Shown here piece after piece: positions 50,085-59,468 of a stretch of DNA of 64,000 nucleotides (positions are counted from its first letter, which is position 1; every line of letters begins with the position of its first letter). The position numbers and the translations under genes were made by a program. This DNA is from Flemingiibacterium sp045635785 (lineage in GTDB: Bacteria > Bacillota > Clostridia > Oscillospirales > CAG-272), in contig JAZTWJ010000107.1 in NCBI GenBank assembly GCA_045635785.1, positions 17,566 through 81,565 of the forward strand. The letters are read 5' to 3'. A model generated the notes under the pieces. That model ran no database searches, was not told the DNA's origin, and saw only the letters and a program-made list of their open reading frames with translations.

Positions 50085-51131
50085 CTAAAGCGAATCCGTT
50101 TTGACCAAATAATCGTAATTTAATGCGATCTTTGAACGATCACCCTTCAGCAAATGGTTGAAACCGCATTCAAACAGGAGCTTTCTGCAAGCGTTCATAT
50201 CCCATCCGCGACCTTTACTCGTATCTTCGGAGGTATCTCTGGGACTTGCTCCCGCTTCCGCCGTGACAAAATTTGCGCCGGACAAATATCCCATCTCGCA
50301 CGGCTCGTGAATGCCAAAAAATACGGCACTTTCCACAGAAGCATATACAAGTCCTACGCAGCCCATAACGTGCGCCATTTCCAAATCGGATATTTGCCCC
50401 AGGCTCGCCTTTGGAGAACCGGGAACGGCTATGCGCCGCATGGCACCGAACTGCGTGACACCCATATCCACACAGAGCATAATGCTATCTGCCAATTCTT
50501 CGACGGTATGCTCGGGACCGATCGGCTCGCAGCAGCTGAACAGATCTAACCCCGCATCCAATATATACTGCATGGAGCGCTTGCGTACATCGGGATCAAG
50601 CTTTGTATCCGTGCCCTCTCCGAGTCTGCAAACATGATAGGCTCCGCAAACGCCCACCTCCGCCAATTTCCGATAAAATTCCGGACCGTGGTCACCGGTG
50701 TTGATCCAAATTTGCGTTTCTTTTGGCGCAACGGAGCGCGCAAACGCCGCCTTTCTTATAATATACTCCTCATCGCTGTCCGCCATCGTCATCAGATACA
50801 GACCAAAAAGGTCGCCTTCCTTGCAAAAGCCGTCAATGGCTTCCTTCAGCGCTTCGTCCGAGATTTGTGCGGACGACAGACAAGTATGGGATTCCCCAAA
50901 GGAGCAAAACGCACAGCCGCCGTTGCAAGCATGCACGTCAATGGCGATCTGCCCGATGATGATTGCCGCGCCATCGTTCTTTTTTCGAATCAGATCATTG
51001 GCAACGCTTCGAATCACGGCAGACTCAAGGGAGGTTGCCGGTTGCCGCAAAAGCTCTATGCAATCCTCTCTTGTCAATGGGCACCGTCTCTGTGCTTTTT
51101 CAATAATTGCTTCAATTTTCGGTGAAATCAT
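50085..51131 (-). CDS. BioB-like radical SAM protein
   Basis: 348 residues. The cluster motif is CNGGCAFCSFGESH, and the flanking order (NDGAAIIIGQIAIDVHACNG before it; GLDLFSCCEPIGPEHTVEEL and GANFVTAEAGASPRDT after it) follows biotin synthase and its HydE/PylB relatives. The C-terminal RGWDMNACRKLLFECGF resembles the end of BioB. No bioD, bioA or bioF is nearby, so biotin synthesis is not supported by context; it is better called BioB-like. It lies 12 bases after the HAD gene, in an operon with ogt. Confidence 0.82.
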   Translation of the reverse strand: MISPKIEAIIEKAQRRCPLTREDCIELLRQPATSLESAVIRSVANDLIRKKNDGAAIIIGQIAIDVHACNGGCAFCSFGESHTCLSSAQISDEALKEAIDGFCKEGDLFGLYLMTMADSDEEYIIRKAAFARSVAPKETQIWINTGDHGPEFYRKLAEVGVCGAYHVCRLGEGTDTKLDPDVRKRSMQYILDAGLDLFSCCEPIGPEHTVEELADSIMLCVDMGVTQFGAMRRIAVPGSPKASLGQISDLEMAHVMGCVGLVYASVESAVFFGIHEPCEMGYLSGANFVTAEAGASPRDTSEDTSKGRGWDMNACRKLLFECGFNHLLKGDRSKIALNYDYLVKTDSL

Positions 51132-51143
51132 GGATGAGCCTCC

Positions 51144-52016
51144 TTATTCCTTGAACATACCGTTCGGCTCTGTTGATTTTACGGTTGATTGCGGATGAAA
51201 ATGCTGTTCCATCCATCTCACAACGCCGTCATCCTTATTCGTGCCGATGATACCGTCGGCTTGGGATTTGACCGCATCCTTTGCGTTAGCGACGGCGTAA
51301 CATCTGTCGCTTGCTTCAAACAACGGCAGATCATTGAGGTTATCACCAAACGCAACAACGCTGTCGAAACCATACGCCCGACGAAGGAACATCACCGCAT
51401 TGTACTTGGACGCGCTGCCGGAGAAGATCTCCATATACCATAAATCCCCATCCGAATAAATATCCTGATACTTTTCGATCCGCAAATGGGGAATGGACTT
51501 GATCGCATCATACAGGCGGTGGATATTGTCCGATGTGTCCATGCAACAAAAGTAGATAACATCGGTTTTCACATCCGCCAAAGAGCGAACCTTTGTAAAT
51601 TTCTTCCCAAATTTTGTCACCCGTTCTTCGATGAACGCACGGACGGCATCATTGGGGATGCGATCATAATAGGTGGAAAGCTCGTCGTCGCTTAGCCCAT
51701 ACATGAGTCCCGTCTGACCGATATTCTCCATGGCGCATAGAATGTAATTCACCTGTGAATCCGTCAGCAATTCTTTTTTGATGTACCGTTTATTCTGAAA
51801 ATCATAGACGAGTACGCCGTTCATAAGAACAATAGGGATATTCAGGTGCAACCGATGCAGCATGCGATTACAGGTTGCCGCGGTTCTTGCGGTGGCTACC
51901 GAAAATGCCATGCCCATATCCATCATCGCATTCAGCGCTTGTATCGTATACTCCGACAGCTCCGCCTGCTCATTTAACAAAGTTCCGTCAAGATCCGATA
52001 TATATAATGTTTTCAT
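51144..52016 (-). CDS. HAD-superfamily phosphatase, Cof type
   Basis: 290 residues. Motif I is ISDLDGTLLNEQAELS, motif II SVATARTAAT, and motif III/IV runs SKYNAVMFLRRAYGF, then VVAFGDNLNDLPLFEAS. A Cof-type C2B cap lies between. Such enzymes hydrolyse sugar phosphates, flavin or pyridoxal phosphates; the substrate here is not evident. It lies between ogt and the BioB-like gene with 12-base gaps on both sides. Confidence 0.9.
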   Translation of the reverse strand: MKTLYISDLDGTLLNEQAELSEYTIQALNAMMDMGMAFSVATARTAATCNRMLHRLHLNIPIVLMNGVLVYDFQNKRYIKKELLTDSQVNYILCAMENIGQTGLMYGLSDDELSTYYDRIPNDAVRAFIEERVTKFGKKFTKVRSLADVKTDVIYFCCMDTSDNIHRLYDAIKSIPHLRIEKYQDIYSDGDLWYMEIFSGSASKYNAVMFLRRAYGFDSVVAFGDNLNDLPLFEASDRCYAVANAKDAVKSQADGIIGTNKDDGVVRWMEQHFHPQSTVKSTEPNGMFKE

Positions 52017-52028
52017 AGCCTTCTTTTG

Positions 52029-52538
52029 TCACATGTTGTGCCCTTCCAAGCACAAAAGATACCGTTTTTTCTCCAAGCCGCCGCTATAGCCGACAAGCGT
52101 TCCGCCAGCGCCTATCACCCGATGGCACGGAATGATAATCGAGATGGGATTTGCGCCGATCGCACGTCCAACCGCTTGCGCTGACATTTGACGGATGCCA
52201 CGCTCCCTTGCGATCTGCTTTGCAATTTCACCGTAGGTGGTTGTCACTCCATAGGGTATTTCGAGCAAGAGCTCCCATACGCGCATGGAAAATCCACTTC
52301 CCTGCGGTCGAATTTTTATTTGGCATGGATCCGGCGCAAGACCGCAAAAATATCGGTCAAGCCAATCTTTCGTCCGCTTTAGAAGGTCTTTTTCCTTCCG
52401 TGTGCAATCGTCTGACATACTGTCAAAACGCACATTTTGTCCTTTGAACCAAAGTCCGATCAAAGCATCACCGTCACAAGCAAGGCGCATTTCGCCGCAA
52501 GGTGACAGGTAATCATCAATATAGATCATATTTTCCAT
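52029..52538 (-). CDS. ogt: Methylated-DNA-protein-cysteine methyltransferase
   Basis: 169 residues if started at ATG 52538; a second ATG at 52529 is also possible. The alkyl-acceptor site is NPISIIIPCHRVIGAGGTLVGYSGG (PCHRV). The N-terminal domain has YLSPCGEMRLACDGDALIGL. It repairs O6-alkylguanine by moving the alkyl group to its own Cys and is used once. It heads the operon ogt-HAD-BioB-like from the promoter at 52588-52616. Confidence 0.94.
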   Translation of the reverse strand: MENMIYIDDYLSPCGEMRLACDGDALIGLWFKGQNVRFDSMSDDCTRKEKDLLKRTKDWLDRYFCGLAPDPCQIKIRPQGSGFSMRVWELLLEIPYGVTTTYGEIAKQIARERGIRQMSAQAVGRAIGANPISIIIPCHRVIGAGGTLVGYSGGLEKKRYLLCLEGHNM

Positions 52539-52587
52539 CTTAAAATCATGTACTGCGGAACGCCTAACAGGAAAACTTACATTTTGT

Positions 52588-52616
52588 ATTATACCATACC
52601 AACCACCGATTGTCAA
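52588..52616 (-). promoter_or_regulatory. Consensus promoter of the ogt operon
   Basis: Minus strand TTGACA (52611-52616), 17 bases, TATAAT (52588-52593). Confidence 0.87.
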
Positions 52617-52713
52617 GAAGTTACAGAATTTTATACTGTCACACAAAAAAGCCATCCTATGGATTACCATAGGATGGCTCTTGTTATGTTTGTTTGATGA
52701 TCGCTTATTGCGA

Positions 52714-54171
52714 TTACGGCATAGCCTCAACAGACTCACGGAGCAGGTCAATCTTTTCAACGAGCTCAGTCTGAATGGTGGTCAGAGTGGAAACAATTGC
52801 ATCAGACTTCGGAATGACGATGTCGGTCATAATTCTGTTACCAACGTTGGACTGCCAAATGTTTACACCAAAGTCGTAAACAACGTTTGCGAAGATGATG
52901 TCGAGCATTTCGATGGAGTCGTCATCACGAGTATACTGGGTGTCAACAACTACTTCCTTGTAAACAGGATAGATTTCCTGGTTGGTGTAGAAGGACATAG
53001 CCTCAAGCAGAATACCGATGTTTTCGAGACGATCTTCCTGGAAGCTTCTGGGGAGGGTGGTAACTTCACCGTTAGCCATGTTGGAGTAGTAGATCTCCTG
53101 TGCTTCGTCATACTTCGGGCTGGGAAGAATACCAAAGTCATCCTTCATTTCACGAAGAGTACCTACGTTGTGCGGCCAAGCGTTGCAGAAGAGAACGGAG
53201 CCCTTAGCGAACTGAGGACGGCAGTTATCATCGTTTACATCTGCAGGCCAGAAGTAGATATTGGGGTTCTCGTTGTAGAGGTTAACGAACTTTTCGAACA
53301 AGCCGATAAACTTTTCGTCTTCCGCTACGTTAAAGGAGGGGTAGCCTTCAGGATCGCTATCTACATAGTGCAAGCCTGCACCGATAACGAACTGATGGTG
53401 GATAGACTTGATAACGCCGGCATAACCGTAGGTATCGTTAGCGTCCATAACGGTGTTACCGTCAACGTCGTTAACAGCCTTCTTAGCGATCTCAACGAAC
53501 TTGTCGAATGTCCATTTACCCTCTCTAACGAGGTCGTACATGTTTTCGCCAACGTTCATTTCGTCATAGAGACGCTTGTTGAACAGGAGGCAGTTTGCAG
53601 CAGATGCATAGGAAAGCGAGAAGTTACCCGCAGCAGCAGTCTGCTTGCCGCCCATTGCATAAATAGAGGAAGCCAGCGGGTTCCACCATTCCTTATCAAG
53701 GCGAACATGAGGAACGTTGTTGAAGTCTGCTAAGTAGTCGATAACCGTCATAGAGTCGGTTGCCTGAACCATGATAATATCATAGACATTATCGCCAGAC
53801 ATTACGAATGTACCGTAGTTCTTAACGGTATTGTACCAACCGTTGGTGGAAACAACGATCTTACAGTTGAAGCGCTCTTCCATTGCGCGGTTACGCTTGT
53901 AGATCGCGTCGTTGATCTTTTCACCGGTCTCGGATTCCGCATCGAGCTGAACGGTGATCCAGGTGTTGGTAAGACCGCCGTCACCCAGGATGCTAAGTTC
54001 GAACTCTTCCATGTTCTTGTCCGGCAGACCATCTGTAAGCTCTGTCGTAACTTCAGGAGTAGTTACGTTATCGCCACCGGTGGTTTCGCTTGGTGTGCCG
54101 CTTTCACCGCAAGAAATAGCAGTGCCGGCAAGCATCGCAATCAGTAACAGAATTGAGATTTGTCTTTTCAT
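52714..54171 (-). CDS. Extracellular solute-binding lipoprotein, copy 1
   Basis: 485 residues from ATG 54171 (AGGAG upstream). The lipoprotein signal MKRQISILLLIAMLAGTAIS ends at Cys21, then a Thr-rich linker. The body is a family 1 ABC solute-binding protein (sugar-binding type), with a calcium-loop-like DVDGNTVMDANDTYG near residue 250. It should catch a sugar or oligosaccharide outside the membrane. No permease or ATPase genes of this transporter type are in the window. It is a tandem duplicate of the gene at 54509-55963, including the promoter and leader. Confidence 0.87.
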   Translation of the reverse strand: MKRQISILLLIAMLAGTAISCGESGTPSETTGGDNVTTPEVTTELTDGLPDKNMEEFELSILGDGGLTNTWITVQLDAESETGEKINDAIYKRNRAMEERFNCKIVVSTNGWYNTVKNYGTFVMSGDNVYDIIMVQATDSMTVIDYLADFNNVPHVRLDKEWWNPLASSIYAMGGKQTAAAGNFSLSYASAANCLLFNKRLYDEMNVGENMYDLVREGKWTFDKFVEIAKKAVNDVDGNTVMDANDTYGYAGVIKSIHHQFVIGAGLHYVDSDPEGYPSFNVAEDEKFIGLFEKFVNLYNENPNIYFWPADVNDDNCRPQFAKGSVLFCNAWPHNVGTLREMKDDFGILPSPKYDEAQEIYYSNMANGEVTTLPRSFQEDRLENIGILLEAMSFYTNQEIYPVYKEVVVDTQYTRDDDSIEMLDIIFANVVYDFGVNIWQSNVGNRIMTDIVIPKSDAIVSTLTTIQTELVEKIDLLRESVEAMP

Positions 54172-54508
54172 CTTTTGCTCTCCTAAACATATTTTTTCCG
54201 GCATCACCGGATGAATGACGAAAAACAACTTACAAATGTAAATTGTTCTTCTTATGCCGAGTGGCTTTTGCTTATAGATGGATAAACCGACGAACGCTCT
54301 GCTATCTAAAGCAGCTACAATTGTCGATAAATACTATCTATGCGTATATTATATCACAGAACCATTGCAATTGCAATAGTCTAATCTTCTAAAAATAGCC
54401 TAATATTTTTGTTTATTATGCCAATACGATTTTCACGTTTTTTCCGACAGCAAAAGCCCTCCCATCGTATTACAACAGGAGGGCGGATGACGATTGTCGT
54501 TAGATGAT
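54172..54508 (-). promoter_or_regulatory. Copy 1 promoter with palindromic operator over the -35
   Basis: Minus strand: -35 TTGCAA (54371-54376), 17 bases ending TGA, -10 TATAAT (54348-54353). The -35 lies inside the perfect 14-bp palindrome ATTGCAATTGCAAT (54364-54377). In the leader, TCCGG-N5-CCGGA (54197-54211) forms a small hairpin. A similar layout precedes copy 2. Confidence 0.75.
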
Positions 54509-55963
54509 TTACGGCATTTGTTCGATCGAAGTGCGAAGCGCCTCAATCTGGGGAACCAGCGAGTTCTTGATATATGTTAAGTAGGAAACCACCTGGTCCG
54601 ACTTTGCATAGATGATGTTCTCCATAACGATATTATTGACGCTGGTCTGCCAAACATTCACACCAAAGTCGCAGGTGATACCGCTCAAAATGATATCAAG
54701 CATTTCAGCGGAATCTTCATCGCGAACATACTTTGTCTGCAGGACCACGTCCTTGTAAACAGGAAAGATCTCTTTCTGGGTGTAGAAAGACATTGCTTCG
54801 AGCAAAATACCGATGTTTTCCGCACGGGCAGGATCATAGGATCTTGGAAGCGTCGCGACCTCGCCGTTGGACATGTTGGAGTAATACTTTTCTTGCTGTT
54901 CATCGTACTTGGGTGCCGGAAGGAACCCGAAATCATCCTTCATATCACGGTATTTCTCCACCGCATTCAGCGCACCGTTTACAAACAACGTAGTACCGTT
55001 GGTAAACAGATTGTTTTCGCCTTCCGTAATCTTAACCGGCCAATAGAAGACATAGGGATCGCCGTTATAAAGATTAACGATCTTCTGAAGGAATCCGACA
55101 AATTTCTCGTCATCGGCTGCATCAAACACCGGGAAGCCTTCTTCATCTTTATTGACGAAATGCATGCCGGAGCCGATGATCAGCTGATTGTGGATATTTT
55201 TTGTAAGTCCTGCATATCCGAAAATATCATTATCATCCATAACGGTATTTCCGTCAACATCCTGAACGGCATCCTTTGCAATCTCGATATACTTATCGAA
55301 GGTCCATTTTCCCTCTCTGACAAGGTCATACAAATTTTCGGGCCGATTCATGTCAGCATAGATACGCTTGTTGAACAGCAGACAGTTGGTAATCGAAGCA
55401 TAGGACAGTGAGAAGTTACCCGCAGCCGCGATCTGCTTGCCGCCGATATTCAAAATATCGGTAACACCCGGATTCCACCAATCAGCTTCCAAATTCACAT
55501 ACGGCAAATTCTCGAAATTCGCCACATAATCGGTGGTGCGGAGGATCTCCGTTCCAACGACCATGACGATGTCGTAGAGGTTATCTCCTGCCATGACAAC
55601 AGTGTTGTAGTGTGTGGCGGTGTCATAATAGTTATTGGTCGTTACCGAAATATCACACTCAAACCGCTCCTCTATCTCACGGTTGCGCTTGTAGATCGCA
55701 TCGTTGATCGGCTCGCCATTTTCGGTTTCCACATCCAGCGTAACGATCGCCCAATGCATGGAATCGGGGGTAGCATTCAGCAAATTCAAGGTGAAGCCTT
55801 CCATGTTCTTGTCGGGCAGACCGTCCGTCAGCTCGGTCGTAACCTCGGGTGCGGTCGTGGTTTCACCGGTCGTTGTTTCGCTGGGTGTGCCGCTTTCGCC
55901 GCATGAAACCGCTGTGCCTGCCAGCATTGCGATCAGTAACAGAGTCGAGATTTGTCTTTTCAT
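54509..55963 (-). CDS. Extracellular solute-binding lipoprotein, copy 2
   Basis: 484 residues, ATG 55963 with AGGAG upstream. Signal MKRQISTLLLIAMLAGTAVS with Cys21, then a Thr-rich linker. The sequence matches copy 1 throughout (GKQIAAAGNFSLSYASITNC, LYDLVREGKWTFDKYIEIAK, DVDGNTVMDDNDIFGYAG) but differs at many positions, so the pair has diverged and may bind different sugars. It too lacks adjacent permease genes and must rely on components elsewhere, or act as a sensor. Each copy has its own promoter. Confidence 0.87.
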   Translation of the reverse strand: MKRQISTLLLIAMLAGTAVSCGESGTPSETTTGETTTAPEVTTELTDGLPDKNMEGFTLNLLNATPDSMHWAIVTLDVETENGEPINDAIYKRNREIEERFECDISVTTNNYYDTATHYNTVVMAGDNLYDIVMVVGTEILRTTDYVANFENLPYVNLEADWWNPGVTDILNIGGKQIAAAGNFSLSYASITNCLLFNKRIYADMNRPENLYDLVREGKWTFDKYIEIAKDAVQDVDGNTVMDDNDIFGYAGLTKNIHNQLIIGSGMHFVNKDEEGFPVFDAADDEKFVGFLQKIVNLYNGDPYVFYWPVKITEGENNLFTNGTTLFVNGALNAVEKYRDMKDDFGFLPAPKYDEQQEKYYSNMSNGEVATLPRSYDPARAENIGILLEAMSFYTQKEIFPVYKDVVLQTKYVRDEDSAEMLDIILSGITCDFGVNVWQTSVNNIVMENIIYAKSDQVVSYLTYIKNSLVPQIEALRTSIEQMP

Positions 55964-56052
55964 CTTTTGCTCTCCTAAAATATATTACTTTTCCGGAATC
56001 TCCGGATGAATAACAAACGGTGAATCTACGGCTATAGGTTTTCAACACTTCC

Positions 56053-56085
56053 ATTATATCACAGAAGAATCACAATTGCAATTGT
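56053..56085 (-). promoter_or_regulatory. Copy 2 promoter with palindromic operator over the -35
   Basis: Minus strand: -35 TTGCAA (56076-56081), 17 bases ending TGA, -10 TATAAT (56053-56058). The -35 lies in the perfect 14-bp palindrome ACAATTGCAATTGT (56072-56085). The leader has TCCGG-N5-CCGGA at 55992-56006. Confidence 0.75.
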
Positions 56086-56250
56086 CTATTCTTCTAAATC
56101 AAATCAAATCATTTTGTATATTATGTTAAGCAAGGCATCAAATCTTCCGTCATTGTCGATCACATTGCATCAAAACCATCAAATACAAGCAAAAACAAAT
56201 CAGCACAAAGCGACTTTCTGCTTTGTGCTGATTTTTGACTGATTATAGGA

Positions 56251-59247
56251 TCATTCGCTGCGAAGCGCCGCCACGGGATCCTTCTTTGCCGCGCTGCGGG
56301 AGGGGATAATGCCCGAAAGCAGCGTCAAAAATACGCTGAGGCCAACCAAAATGACCGCAACGGGAATCGGCAGCTGCGCGCTGAGATTCATGATGCCCGT
56401 CAAATGATGAAGGATGGCATTGATCGGAATACAGAGCAAATAGGTCACAAGCACGCCGATGACGCCAGATGCAAAGCCGATCATCACGGTCTCCGCATTG
56501 AACATACCCGAAACATTGCGCTTGGATGCGCCGATGGCACGGAGAATACCGATTTCCTTGGTGCGCTCCTGCACCGAGATCAGCGTGATCACGCCGATCA
56601 TGATGGAGGATACGATCAACGAAACCGCCACAAAGGATATCAGCACATAGCTGATTGCATTGATAATGGTCGTGATCGACGACATCATCAGCCCCACATA
56701 GTCGGTGTAGGTGATTTTCCGAAGCTCCTCCACACCCTCGTTATACTGTGCAATCACATCCTCCACCACATCCTTGTTCTCAAAGGAGGAGGCATACAGA
56801 TTGATGGTGGCAGGTTTATCCTTGGTAACGTATCCGAGTCGTTCCAAATTGGTCTCATAATCTGCCTCGGAAAACTCCGGCACCGCATCATAATAGATCG
56901 CCGCCTGCTCCGTGGTGCAGCTCTGCATGGTAAGTTCCAGCGCGGCAATACGCTGTTCTGCGCTTAGTGGCTCAAGCTGCCCTTTCACCTGAGCGGCATA
57001 TTGCTCTTTGAACTGCTCGGTGAAGGCTGCGGCGAATATCTCGTCGATTTCTTCATCGCTCATTGAGGCGAGATAGCCTGCAAGCTCGTTGCGGTTCATA
57101 CCCGTTTCCGCGGCGAATGCGTCGGACATCAAGCCTTCGATATCGGCGCGGCTCATGCCTGCGCGGGCATTGTTCAGAGCGGCAGTCACCGTTTCGGCGG
57201 AGGGAATGCACATCATCTTCACATATGCGTCCGCCTTTTCCTCGGCAGTCAGCGCGGCGATATAATCCTTGAAAGCGTCGGCTTTTTGGGCATCCGTTTG
57301 ATTTGCGACGTGCTCCTTAAAGAGCAGTCCGGTGAAAATATCCTTGTCCGGTGCAGCTAACTGCGCCTTGACCGCCGACGATTCCGTCGCGTGTTCGATG
57401 AGGTATTCGGTGAGCTTGGAGGTATAGGCGATGGAGCCGGTCAACATGCCCGAAACCGCGTTTTCGCTTGGGCGGATAATGCCCGTAACCTTCAGCGGAA
57501 GGGCGTTGTCGTAGAGAATTCGCATGCCCGTATTGCTGTCCCGCAGGTCCGTAAATGTTCCTGCTTTTTCGTCCAGCATATAGCAATCGGAGGGAAGCAC
57601 CACCTTGAATTCCATGCTGCAAATGTCCTCGTAGCTCCATTTTTCCTCCTTAACATCAATTTCGGTCTGATGGAGCGCCGCCTGTGCCAGCGCATCAATA
57701 TCCTCCTTGGATTTTAGTCCCAGCGCATACAGCGTAACATCGTCAATCTCATTGCTTTCGTCCACAACCAGCGCGATTTCGTCAAACGCCGTCGGCCACG
57801 AGCCGTAAATGACATCGTACTGTTTAAGAAGCAAATCACTGATCGGCTTACCGTCAAATCCCGGCAGCATTTCCTGCCACAGAGCATTGGAGCTGCTCAT
57901 CATATTCGAGCCCATGCCCATATTATAGTCTTTGCTGAGATTCATCATTGAGGATAAATCCAACCCGAAATATTCGATCAGCAGATCCTGCATGAGCGCC
58001 TCGGTATCCGAACGAATGATGGTGCCGTCCACATTTTCCGTATAGACCAGCAAATCTGCATTATAGGTATACTGCACGCCGCTGAGCGCATCGGCAAGAT
58101 CAGATTCTGAAGGATCCTTCGCCATTTCTTCTTCGATGAATGCTTTGAAGGCGGCGAGGTCGTTCTCCGATGCCTCCGCCGAATTCAGCGCATTGATCAT
58201 TTCATACACCATCGCCTTCTGATATACCGCATCCATTTCGTGCTCGCCGGTTGAATGCGCCCTGCCCATAAAGGCAGAAAGCAACGTTCCCATATCCATG
58301 TGCTGATCCTCAATGGTCAGCGGATAGGAAGACAGGGTATCCTCCTGCACCGTATTGATATAAGTGGTCATGCCCTGCGACACCGCATAGATCAGCGCTA
58401 TGCCGATGATGCCGATGCTTCCCGCAAAGGAAGTCAGCGCGGTTCGTCCTTTTTTGGAGATAAGATTTTTGAGGGAAAGCGCAAAGGATGTGCCGAAGGA
58501 CAGCGACGGTTTTTTCACGTATTTTTCGTTGTTCTTCTCTTTTGCACGATGCTCTGCAAGCTCCGCATCGGTCAGCGGCATGCTGTCATCGCAGATTTTT
58601 CCGTCCAGCATGCGGATGATGCGAGTGGAATATTTCTCGGCAAGGTCGGGATTATGTGTAACCATGACCACCAAACGGTTTTTGGAGATGGCTTTGAGAA
58701 TATCCATAACCTGCACGCTGGTTTCCGTATCCAGCGCGCCTGTAGGCTCGTCAGCGAGAATAATATCCGGATCATTGACCAGCGCGCGGGCGATGGCAAC
58801 ACGCTGCATCTGACCGCCTGACATTTCGCTTGGCTTTTTAGAAAACTGATCGGCAAGTCCCACTTCCTCCAGCGCTTTTTTTGCACGACGCCGCCGCTCG
58901 TTTTTCGGGACGCCCGAAAGCGACAGCGCCAGCTCCACATTCTGAAGCACGCTTTGATGGGGAATCAAATTGTAGCTTTGAAAAACAAAGCCTACCGAAT
59001 GATTTCGGTAGCTGTCCCAATCTCTATCATGAAAATCCCGCGTGGATTTCCCACCAATCATCAAATCGCCCTCGTCGAAGCGATCCAGTCCGCCGATGAT
59101 GTTCAGCATGGTTGTCTTGCCGCAGCCGGACGGCCCTAAAACAGACACAAATTCACTGTCACGGAAGGTTAGGCTGATGCCCTTGAGTGCCTCCACAATT
59201 CCGCTTCCCGCTGGATAATTTTTTCGTATACCGTTTAACTCTAACAT
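56251..59247 (-). CDS. Fused ABC exporter: MacB/LolD-type ATPase plus FtsX permease
   Basis: 998 residues from ATG 59247 (GGAGG five bases upstream). Residues 1-225 are the ATPase: Walker A GPSGCGKT, signature MSGGQMQRVAIARAL, Walker B IILADEPTG, H-loop MVTHNP. A transmembrane segment at about 270-300 is followed by a very large extracytoplasmic part (to about 860), and the FtsX permease domain with three segments ends the chain (ISVQERTKEIGILRAIGASK). Such fusions export peptides, lipids or antimicrobials, or act mechanically across the membrane. No regulator is adjacent; the substrate is unknown. Confidence 0.92.
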   Translation of the reverse strand: MLELNGIRKNYPAGSGIVEALKGISLTFRDSEFVSVLGPSGCGKTTMLNIIGGLDRFDEGDLMIGGKSTRDFHDRDWDSYRNHSVGFVFQSYNLIPHQSVLQNVELALSLSGVPKNERRRRAKKALEEVGLADQFSKKPSEMSGGQMQRVAIARALVNDPDIILADEPTGALDTETSVQVMDILKAISKNRLVVMVTHNPDLAEKYSTRIIRMLDGKICDDSMPLTDAELAEHRAKEKNNEKYVKKPSLSFGTSFALSLKNLISKKGRTALTSFAGSIGIIGIALIYAVSQGMTTYINTVQEDTLSSYPLTIEDQHMDMGTLLSAFMGRAHSTGEHEMDAVYQKAMVYEMINALNSAEASENDLAAFKAFIEEEMAKDPSESDLADALSGVQYTYNADLLVYTENVDGTIIRSDTEALMQDLLIEYFGLDLSSMMNLSKDYNMGMGSNMMSSSNALWQEMLPGFDGKPISDLLLKQYDVIYGSWPTAFDEIALVVDESNEIDDVTLYALGLKSKEDIDALAQAALHQTEIDVKEEKWSYEDICSMEFKVVLPSDCYMLDEKAGTFTDLRDSNTGMRILYDNALPLKVTGIIRPSENAVSGMLTGSIAYTSKLTEYLIEHATESSAVKAQLAAPDKDIFTGLLFKEHVANQTDAQKADAFKDYIAALTAEEKADAYVKMMCIPSAETVTAALNNARAGMSRADIEGLMSDAFAAETGMNRNELAGYLASMSDEEIDEIFAAAFTEQFKEQYAAQVKGQLEPLSAEQRIAALELTMQSCTTEQAAIYYDAVPEFSEADYETNLERLGYVTKDKPATINLYASSFENKDVVEDVIAQYNEGVEELRKITYTDYVGLMMSSITTIINAISYVLISFVAVSLIVSSIMIGVITLISVQERTKEIGILRAIGASKRNVSGMFNAETVMIGFASGVIGVLVTYLLCIPINAILHHLTGIMNLSAQLPIPVAVILVGLSVFLTLLSGIIPSRSAAKKDPVAALRSE

Positions 59248-59293
59248 TGTTTCCTCCATAAAATACACACCGAATCAAAATCGGCATATGTTC

Positions 59294-59322
59294 ATTATAT
59301 ATGATTCCCCAAAATAAGTCAA
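59294..59322 (-). promoter_or_regulatory. Promoter of the ABC exporter gene
   Basis: Minus strand TTGACT (59317-59322), 17 bases, TATAAT (59294-59299). Confidence 0.8.
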
Positions 59323-59402
59323 GGCAAACGCAGGCATTGTTACGCTTTGTTTCCAATATTCAGAATATGTTAACAAACGCGTCATATCATCAGTATTTTC
59401 TC

Positions 59403-59431
59403 TTGACAGTGCATATAAACTGTGCTATAAT
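59403..59431 (+). promoter_or_regulatory. Consensus promoter of the aldo/keto reductase gene
   Basis: TTGACA (59403-59408), 17 bases ending TGC, TATAAT (59426-59431). Confidence 0.9.
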
Positions 59432-59468
59432 GGAATCGCTTCCAAACTAAAATCAAGGAGAATTTTAC

